Assembly (NCBI GenBank): GCA_023136985.1
Contig: JAGLQD010000147.1
Coordinates: 1 to 11,494 of the forward strand
Reading direction: 5' to 3'
DNA from: Candidatus Sabulitectum sp.
Lineage (GTDB): Bacteria > Fermentibacterota > Fermentibacteria > Fermentibacterales > JCC-6
Length of the DNA stretch: 11,494 bases
Shown: positions 6,243 through 11,494 of the stretch, piece after piece
How positions within the stretch are numbered: the stretch's first letter is position 1
Layout of the letters: every line of letters starts with the position of its first letter
The notes under the pieces: model-generated
What the model saw: the letters and a program-made list of their open reading frames with translations, nothing else
Told to the model about the DNA's origin: nothing
Database searches by the model: none
Translations under genes and position numbers: made by a program

Positions 6243-8603
6243 GTGTCTAAGAAAGAAATTGGTCTGTTTGAAGACTTTTTTAATACTGAAGAGAAGAAGG
6301 AAGTGCGGGAGCAACCTCTGGTAGAGAATCTTGTAACTCCTTCATTTACACCAAACGCTGAATTGGTCCTAAGAAAGCGCTACCTCACAAGGAACAGTGA
6401 AGGGGACATTCTGGAGACGCCTTCAGAGATGCTTTGGAGAGTTGCCTCTTGTGTTGCTAACGCTGAAGAGAAGTGGGATGGAGATACGGGGCAGTGGGCT
6501 ACAGTGTTTTATAACATGATGGCACGGAAAGAGTTTCTTCCTAATTCACCCACTCTGATGAATGCTGGAAAAGAGCTTGGACAACTCTCTGCCTGTTTTG
6601 TTCTTCCTGTGGAAGACAGCATGGATAGTATTTTCTCTGCAGTAAAGAACACTGCACTTATTCATAAAAGTGGTGGGGGAACCGGGTTCTCATTTTCAAA
6701 GATAAGACCGGCGAATGACTATGTTCATTCCACAAAAGGTGTTTCCAGCGGACCTATTTCTTTTATGACTGTGTTTGACCATGCAACAGAAACTGTTAAA
6801 CAGGGGGGAGTTCGCAGGGGAGCAAATATGGCAGTGCTTCAGGTTGATCACCCTGATATTGAGCAGTTTATCACAGTCAAACAGGACATGGGGCTGTTGA
6901 ATAACTTCAATTTGTCTATTGGAGCTACTGAGTCATTTATGAACGCCGTTGAAAGAGGTGAGGATTTTTCTCTGATTAATCCCCGAGACGGCGCAAGCGT
7001 AAAAAACATGAGTGCAAAGTCAATCTTTTCACAGATTGTAGACTCTGCATGGTCCAGCGGAGAGCCTGGACTCATCTTTATCGACAAGATGAATGACGCA
7101 AATCCAACACCGCATATAGGCGAAATTGAAGCTACAAATCCTTGTGGAGAGCAGCCTTTGCTGCCATATGAAGCCTGTAATCTGGGTTCAGTCAATCTTT
7201 CTCTCATGGTTAGAAGAGGACCTAACGGACTCCCTGAAGTGGCATGGACCCGTCTTGAAAGAACGGTTAGAAATGCTGTGAGGTTTCTTGATGATGTTAT
7301 TGAAGTGAACATGTATCCTCTTCCTGAGATCACAGATATGGTTATGGGTAACAGGAAGATCGGTCTCGGACTCATGGGGTTTGCAGATCTTCTCTTTAGA
7401 TTGTCCATTCCGTACAACAGCGAGAAAGCCCTTGTTCTTGCTGAGGAAATAATGAGTTTTATTGCAGACAAGGGCAGGCAAACAAGCTCGGACCTTGCAA
7501 GGGAAAGAGGGGCGTTCCCGAATTTCAAGGGAAGTCTTTTTGATACAAGGAACATGCCAGCCATGAGAAATGCAACTGTAACTACCATAGCTCCCACAGG
7601 ATCTATCAGCATTCTTGCCGGTTGCTCCAGTGGGATCGAGCCTGTTTTCGCTCTTGCCTATACCAGAAGGAATCTTCTAGACGAAGGTGACGAGCTTCAT
7701 GAAGTTGTCCCAGAGTTTGCAAAAGTTGCAATGGAAAGGCATTTTCATACCGCAGAGCTTATAGGTAAAATTGCGGAAAAGGGAAGCTGTAAGGATATGG
7801 AGGAAGTTCCGGAGGATATTCGCCAGGTCTTTGTTACTTCCCATGATATCAGTCCCTCTTATCATGTAAGAATGCAGGCTGCTTTCCAGAAGTACACCGA
7901 TAACGCAGTTTCAAAGACAGTGAATCTTCCCAATGACGCCACCCGCGAAGATGTTTCAAGAGTTTTTCATCTTGCACGGCAACTCGGATGCAAGGGAGTT
8001 ACTGTTTACAGAGACGGCAGTCGTGACAAGCAGGTATTGAATCTGAATTCTGATACACCTGAAGTAAAGGATGAACCGGTTCTGGTGGGACCCAGGCCCC
8101 GACCTGAGCTTACGCGGGGCGTGACAAGAAGAGTTAGAACAGGCTGTGGAAACCTCTATGTAACCATAAATGAAGATGAGCATGGACCTGTGGAGATATT
8201 CAGTCAAATGGGCAAAGCGGGAGGCTGTGCTGCAAGTCAGAGTGAAGCCATTAGCAGAATGGTATCTCTTGCACTGCGAAGCCATGTTCACCCATCGGAG
8301 ATAGCGAGTGAGCTTAAAGGCATAAGTTGTCACAGGCTTGCATGGCAGAATGGAACAAGAATATTGTCTTGCGCAGATGCCATGGGTAAAGCTCTTGAAT
8401 GGCACATGAAGAGCACAGACGGTGATTCTGAAGAACAACTTGAAAATGATGCCGATGTAACGGTTATTGTGAAGGAAGACTCCGGTTCATCAACTCCTGT
8501 TAACAATCTCGCCGGGGCATGCCCCTTTTGCGGAGGTCCTTTGAAGTATGAATCAGGTTGTGTTTCCTGTGCGCTTGATTGTGGATACTCGGAGTGCGGG
8601 TAA
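6243..8603 (+). CDS. nrdJ: Adenosylcobalamin-dependent (class II) ribonucleoside-diphosphate reductase
   Basis: The 786-residue enzyme reduces ribonucleotides to deoxyribonucleotides with a B12-derived thiyl radical, so it works with or without oxygen. Visible motifs (numbered from the GTG): SACF with C118, GGGTGF (about 144-149), and NPCGE with radical Cys C301 and Glu303. C312 lies in EACNLGSVNL, giving the same 11-residue gap between radical and reducing Cys as in Thermotoga maritima NrdJ. A TSCPD domain follows (about 628-720). The tail CPFC...GC..C...CGYSEC (760-785) holds six cysteines that re-reduce the active site or bind zinc. There is no N-terminal ATP-cone, so activity-type allostery is probably absent. 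The GTG is chosen because AGGGGAG lies 5 nt upstream; a TTG at 6228 has no such site. No nrdA/B or nrdD is seen here. Confidence 0.96.
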   Translation: MSKKEIGLFEDFFNTEEKKEVREQPLVENLVTPSFTPNAELVLRKRYLTRNSEGDILETPSEMLWRVASCVANAEEKWDGDTGQWATVFYNMMARKEFLPNSPTLMNAGKELGQLSACFVLPVEDSMDSIFSAVKNTALIHKSGGGTGFSFSKIRPANDYVHSTKGVSSGPISFMTVFDHATETVKQGGVRRGANMAVLQVDHPDIEQFITVKQDMGLLNNFNLSIGATESFMNAVERGEDFSLINPRDGASVKNMSAKSIFSQIVDSAWSSGEPGLIFIDKMNDANPTPHIGEIEATNPCGEQPLLPYEACNLGSVNLSLMVRRGPNGLPEVAWTRLERTVRNAVRFLDDVIEVNMYPLPEITDMVMGNRKIGLGLMGFADLLFRLSIPYNSEKALVLAEEIMSFIADKGRQTSSDLARERGAFPNFKGSLFDTRNMPAMRNATVTTIAPTGSISILAGCSSGIEPVFALAYTRRNLLDEGDELHEVVPEFAKVAMERHFHTAELIGKIAEKGSCKDMEEVPEDIRQVFVTSHDISPSYHVRMQAAFQKYTDNAVSKTVNLPNDATREDVSRVFHLARQLGCKGVTVYRDGSRDKQVLNLNSDTPEVKDEPVLVGPRPRPELTRGVTRRVRTGCGNLYVTINEDEHGPVEIFSQMGKAGGCAASQSEAISRMVSLALRSHVHPSEIASELKGISCHRLAWQNGTRILSCADAMGKALEWHMKSTDGDSEEQLENDADVTVIVKEDSGSSTPVNNLAGACPFCGGPLKYESGCVSCALDCGYSECG

Positions 8604-9000
8604 CCCGGGTTTTACTTTGATTGAGCTGATGATCGTTGTGGTGATCATAGGTGTTCTTGCCGGTATTGCAATTCCTAAGTTTCGGGATGTAGCTGACAGC
8701 GCCAGAGCTGCGGCCTGCCGCAGCAATCTGAACTCACTGGCACATTGCTTGAATTTTTACGCCTGTGACAACAATGGATATCCTTTTGTAGGGGAGCCTC
8801 ACAACTGGAGGGGGTTTTCTCTTCTCGAAGGATATCTTCACGGAGCAGATGGTTACACCTGCCCGATTACCGGTAGTTCAGATTACCGGTACAGACTTTA
8901 CGGAAACGATGGTACTTTTGCAGTAAGGGGCTGGTCTCTTGCCTGCCACAATGGCCACGGTCACATATACAACGGCGTGGCCAGCTGCAGCGCAGATTAA
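8548..9000 (+). CDS. Type IV pilin / type II secretion pseudopilin-like protein (GspG-like)
   Basis: The 150-residue protein has a class III prepilin signal: a leader ending in Gly21, cut before Phe22, then FTLIEL with the conserved Glu at mature position 5. A long hydrophobic helix (to about residue 43, AIPKF) follows. The mature domain is short (about 129 residues) and Cys-rich (C57, C67, C73, C105, C133, C147), with a CPITG...YRYRLYG...LACHNGHGH ending that resembles GspG-like pilins. A prepilin peptidase would process it and it would assemble in an inner-membrane-anchored pilus or pseudopilus. The start ATG lies 56 bp inside nrdJ in another frame; GGAGG sits 11 nt upstream. GTG codons at 8569 and 8581 are alternatives giving a shorter leader. 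It stands alone, without other pilus genes nearby, and is followed after 6 bp by a convergent gene. Confidence 0.88.
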   Translation: MNQVVFPVRLIVDTRSAGNPGFTLIELMIVVVIIGVLAGIAIPKFRDVADSARAAACRSNLNSLAHCLNFYACDNNGYPFVGEPHNWRGFSLLEGYLHGADGYTCPITGSSDYRYRLYGNDGTFAVRGWSLACHNGHGHIYNGVASCSAD

Positions 9001-9006
9001 CGGAGA

Positions 9007-9243
9007 CTATTCGGTATCTGTATCCTCTGCATTTTCGATTTCCTCAAGAGCTTTTCCCAGAGCCTGGTGTACTTCTTTCATCAGGTCAGGATTGAGTGTG
9101 ATGCCTTTGCGTGTGGGTTTCCACTCACCGTCATCTGCCATGTAGTAGGTACGTACCTCAATGTACTGGCGTTTGCGGAATTCTGTAAGGGCGACTCTTA
9201 CTACATCTTCGCCCTTTTCGATCTGAGCAATCTGCTTGTCCAT
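9007..9243 (-). CDS. PC4/YdbC-family single-stranded DNA-binding transcriptional coactivator-like protein
   Basis: The 78-residue protein matches the PC4 (p15) fold: a VVRVALTEFRKRQYIEVRTYY strand-hairpin (14-34), the GEWKPTRKGITL core (39-50) with Lys/Arg for single-stranded DNA contact, and a C-terminal helix (53-70) that mediates dimerisation. The end is acidic (ENAEDTDTE). Bacterial members bind single-stranded DNA and are thought to act in transcription or genome maintenance. The ATG at 9243 is preceded by GGAGG with ideal 5-nt spacing, so a longer upstream reading is not used. It faces the pilin gene tail to tail with a 6-bp gap and is divergent from the PAS/kinase-like gene. No terminator hairpin is visible in the gap. 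Confidence 0.9.
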   Translation of the reverse strand: MDKQIAQIEKGEDVVRVALTEFRKRQYIEVRTYYMADDGEWKPTRKGITLNPDLMKEVHQALGKALEEIENAEDTDTE

Positions 9244-9273
9244 TTGAACCTCCAGGTTTAAATTTATGGGGCT

Positions 9274-9303
9274 ACTGTACATTTTGAGTTGGTATGCTGT
9301 CAA
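9274..9303 (-). promoter_or_regulatory. Promoter of the PC4-family gene
   Basis: On the minus strand a perfect -35 TTGACA (9298-9303) is followed after 18 bp by TACAGT (9274-9279; 4 of 6 to TATAAT). Transcription would begin near 9267, about 24 nt before the start codon. This is a housekeeping-type promoter placed back to back with the rightward one. Confidence 0.45.
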
Positions 9304-9310
9304 GTGTCTG

Positions 9311-9339
9311 TTAACTTCCGACTGCACGGTTTGTATATT
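9311..9339 (+). promoter_or_regulatory. Promoter of the PAS/kinase-like gene
   Basis: TTAACT (9311-9316; 4 of 6 to TTGACA), a 17-bp spacer, and TATATT (9334-9339; 5 of 6 to TATAAT). Transcription would start about 9346, leaving a short leader with AGGAGG at 9354-9359. Its -35 is only 7 bp from the -35 of the divergent promoter, so the two may compete or share a regulator. Confidence 0.45.
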
Positions 9340-9362
9340 AAAGCAGACAAGTCAGGAGGCTT

Positions 9363-11438
9363 ATGCAGGACCAGCTTGGTGGATACAAACAGCGTTTCCG
9401 GCAGATACTGAGGGCATTACCCTGCGGTTACATATACGGAGAAGTGCTTGTTAATGGAAATGGAGAACCGGAGGATTACTCTGTTCTTGATGTGAATCAT
9501 GCTTTTTCTGATATGACGGCGACAACAAGAAACAAGGTACTTGGCAGGCGGATATCGGGTCTTTTTTCTCTTTCCTCTGTAAAGGAAGATATTGCTGTTT
9601 TCGTTAATGTGGCTCTTACCGGCGATCCAGTGGAAAAGGAATTCTTTTCCCCGCACTTCGGTATTCACTTCAGAGTGTTCTGTTATGCCCCTATGGATGG
9701 TTTTTTTGTTGCCCTTCTAACCGATCTTTCAGGAGAGAAGAAACTGGAGAACCGTCTTGATTTCATACGCAAGTTTGGTAACTCCACCTCAGATGAATTC
9801 TTTATTCTGGATTCAACCGGGAAATTCATACTGGGGAATGCTGCTGTGGGCAGAAAGCTTGGGACAGATCAGGGAAGTATCCCCGGTCACAGTTATTCTG
9901 AACTCAGCATCATGGTTGAGGGCGACTGGTGGGATACTCTCTGGAAATCCCTTTTGCAGCGGGGTTCCCTGCAATTCGAAACAGACCATAGAGGAAAAGA
10001 CGGCGTAGTTTACCCTGTTGAACTCTCAGTTGATCTTATGGAATTCGGCGGCAGAAGGTATGCAGCATTTGTTGCAAAGAATATTTCCAACAAGCAGATT
10101 CTTAGTAAAGCCCTCAGGCAGGACAGACGATTTGCGGAACAGGCAGCTTCTATGGCCGGCTATTTCGTCTGGATGGTGGATTCAAATGGTGTATTTCGCC
10201 CTCTTCTCGGGGGAAACAGCAGCCTTGTGGCAGGACCTGTAAATGATGTTTTCTTTTCTCTTTTTCACAGTGACGACAGAGCTGAATGCTCAAGAGCTAT
10301 CATGACTGAAGTTGATGGAAGCAGAGAATTGCGGATGAAGGCCGGCAAAGGTACAGAATACTACAAATTTAAATGGTCATATATTGAAGACAGCGGTGTG
10401 GTAGGAATATGCTATCCGTTGAGTGGCGCAGGACTTTCTGGAATGGGAAGCCATTCAATGGTGATGGATGCCATAGATATGATGAATGAATCCATGCTTG
10501 AAAGAATGAATCAGCTGGAGGGTGCTCTTACTCTTAACAAAGTAAATGCCGCCATCCGAATGATCAGATCGATCTATGCAGACTTTTCCAACATGACTGG
10601 AGAGAACCACTCACCTGAAAGAGTAAGACTTGATGTTTTTCTCTCGGAGAATGAGGGATTGCTGAGGCAGTTGCTACAACCTGCAATTCCCCTGGAAATT
10701 GATGCTTCCCTGCGAGCTGTGGGGTTTTGTGATCCTGCATTTATAGAGAGCGTACTTGCCAGGCTGCTTCTGATAATTCAGGATACCGGCTTGACTTCGG
10801 CTATTTCACTGCGTTCGTTCAGTGATTCATCAGGAGCAGGTATATGTGTCACTGTTTCCGGCCATGCAGGAATTCAAACAGCACTTGAGAGATCCTTCAT
10901 TCCGGTTAAATCCAGGAAACCCGGGCTGGCATCTGTTTATGCAATGGTTAGATCAGGCGGTGGCCGTGTTTACTATGAGACACTGGATGACCAGATAGAG
11001 TTTCGAGTGAGTTTCCCAAAGCGTGGAATGGAAGATGATTCGGCTTTTATCCTTATTGCTCTTCCAGACCAGGTAGATGCAGCCAGAGCCAGTGCAGCGT
11101 TGAAAGACGCAGGTTTCTCCGTGGCGATTGAAAGCAGTTTTCCGGAAATACAGCGAAGGATTCGTGAAGAGAAAGTAGGTGTGTTGATCATTTCAGCAGA
11201 CATGGTTGATTTCTCACCGGACGAGATAATGACTGGAGTTTCCGGGGTGTTTTTCATCCAGATCGGAGGAGAACAGAGCAACCCCGAAGTAAAGCTCCTT
11301 CCTGGTCATTTCCGCACCAGTGATCTTGTTACCTGTGTGAAACAGACAGTAAGTACTAAAGCTGAAATGCTTCAGGCAGCAGATCTCCCAAGCGGAAATC
11401 TCTGGGGGGAACCCCATCTGATGCCACCGTTATCTTAA
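9363..11438 (+). CDS. PAS-PAS-PAS protein with degenerate hybrid histidine kinase architecture (probable pseudokinase)
   Basis: The 691-residue protein has no membrane segment and appears cytoplasmic. Three PAS-like domains are visible: about 10-125, 134-245 (the clearest) and 257-353. A helical DHp-like region (about 365-412) follows but has no H-box His. An ATPase-like domain (413-554) keeps the overall frame of NtrB-type kinases, ending SGGGRVYYET...FRVSFP. Its N-box reads IESVLARLLLIIQDTG with both Asn replaced, its G1 is VSGHAGI without Asp, and no GxGxG lid remains. A receiver-like domain (559-665) has LPDQ where the acidic pair should be and lacks a clear phospho-Asp and Lys. The frame is intact, so this looks like a maintained signalling scaffold, not a decayed gene. 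AGGAGG sits 3 nt before the ATG. The final 28 codons overlap a convergent gene. Signal and partner are unknown. Confidence 0.82.
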   Translation: MQDQLGGYKQRFRQILRALPCGYIYGEVLVNGNGEPEDYSVLDVNHAFSDMTATTRNKVLGRRISGLFSLSSVKEDIAVFVNVALTGDPVEKEFFSPHFGIHFRVFCYAPMDGFFVALLTDLSGEKKLENRLDFIRKFGNSTSDEFFILDSTGKFILGNAAVGRKLGTDQGSIPGHSYSELSIMVEGDWWDTLWKSLLQRGSLQFETDHRGKDGVVYPVELSVDLMEFGGRRYAAFVAKNISNKQILSKALRQDRRFAEQAASMAGYFVWMVDSNGVFRPLLGGNSSLVAGPVNDVFFSLFHSDDRAECSRAIMTEVDGSRELRMKAGKGTEYYKFKWSYIEDSGVVGICYPLSGAGLSGMGSHSMVMDAIDMMNESMLERMNQLEGALTLNKVNAAIRMIRSIYADFSNMTGENHSPERVRLDVFLSENEGLLRQLLQPAIPLEIDASLRAVGFCDPAFIESVLARLLLIIQDTGLTSAISLRSFSDSSGAGICVTVSGHAGIQTALERSFIPVKSRKPGLASVYAMVRSGGGRVYYETLDDQIEFRVSFPKRGMEDDSAFILIALPDQVDAARASAALKDAGFSVAIESSFPEIQRRIREEKVGVLIISADMVDFSPDEIMTGVSGVFFIQIGGEQSNPEVKLLPGHFRTSDLVTCVKQTVSTKAEMLQAADLPSGNLWGEPHLMPPLS

Positions 11439-11494
11439 AATCGCTATCACAGAATTCCCAAAGAACCTGTCTACATGCGCCGCATGGCACTGGT
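11356..11494 (-). CDS. cdd: Cytidine deaminase, C-terminal part (gene enters from the right edge)
   Basis: Read on the minus strand from the right edge, the last 45 codons before TAG (11356-11358) include PCGACRQVLWEF and end with LGDLLPEAFQL. This is the C-terminal zinc-binding signature of cytidine deaminase (PCxxC supplies two zinc-ligand cysteines) and the usual 'eLLP.aF' ending. The enzyme converts (deoxy)cytidine to (deoxy)uridine in pyrimidine salvage. The N-terminal part with the HAE motif lies outside the window. The gene is convergent with the PAS/kinase-like gene and their coding ends overlap by 83 bp on opposite strands. Identification rests on this short but highly characteristic stretch. 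Confidence 0.85.
   Translation of the reverse strand, partial: PVPCGACRQVLWEFCDSDFKITVASDGVPPRDFRLGDLLPEAFQL

Noticed and set aside
6848..7612. A 254-codon open frame antisense to nrdJ
   Set aside because: It lies wholly opposite the conserved catalytic core of nrdJ, encodes no recognisable domain and has no ribosome-binding site; it is a shadow of nrdJ codon use.
7956..8438. A 160-codon open frame antisense to the nrdJ TSCPD region
   Set aside because: No domain or start signal; opposite a well-conserved coding region.
8998..9010. Bidirectional terminator expected between the convergent pilin and PC4 genes
   Set aside because: The gap is 6 bp and no stem-loop with a T-run is visible in or around it.

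Overview
The window looks like chromosomal DNA from a Gram-negative bacterium of roughly mid-40s % GC. An LpxH-type lipid A enzyme and a lipobox lipoprotein point to an outer membrane. An adenosylcobalamin-dependent class II ribonucleotide reductase, a PC4-like single-stranded DNA-binding protein and a GspG-like pilin with a short Cys-rich mature domain would fit an uncultivated FCB-type or candidate-phylum lineage. That placement is inference; no rRNA or universal marker is present.

Positions 1-6040 (minus strand) hold one tightly packed run of nine genes read right to left: ECF sigma factor, soluble zinc-type anti-sigma factor, small exported protein of unknown function, thioredoxin-fold lipoprotein, LpxH-like phosphoesterase, polyprenyl-phosphate-type GT2 glycosyltransferase, GT4 glycosyltransferase, extended-SDR epimerase/dehydratase, and a UPF0104 (LPG-synthase-TM-like) membrane protein cut by the window edge. 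Every junction is an overlap of 4-14 bp or a 2-bp gap, so this is almost certainly one translationally coupled operon. It appears to be an envelope-glycolipid module whose first two genes are its own sigma/anti-sigma switch.

Positions 6041-6242 form a divergent control region with two NrdR-box-like sites 32 bp apart. Rightward from it runs nrdJ (class II RNR with TSCPD and C-terminal Cys-rich domains). Its 3' end overlaps the start of a type IV pilin/pseudopilin-like gene by 56 bp.

Positions 9007-9362 carry a leftward PC4-family gene and a compact divergent promoter region. Rightward from it is a 691-residue protein with the architecture of a PAS-PAS-PAS hybrid histidine kinase, but it lacks the phospho-acceptor His, the N-box Asn residues, the glycine-rich ATP-lid motifs and the receiver acidic pocket. 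It appears to be an intact but catalytically dead signalling scaffold. Its last 28 codons overlap, on the opposite strand, the 3' end of a cytidine deaminase gene that enters from the right edge.

No tRNA, rRNA, CRISPR array, insertion sequence or phage gene was recognised. The candidates for a new system are the sigma-led envelope operon and the degenerate hybrid kinase paired divergently with a PC4 protein.
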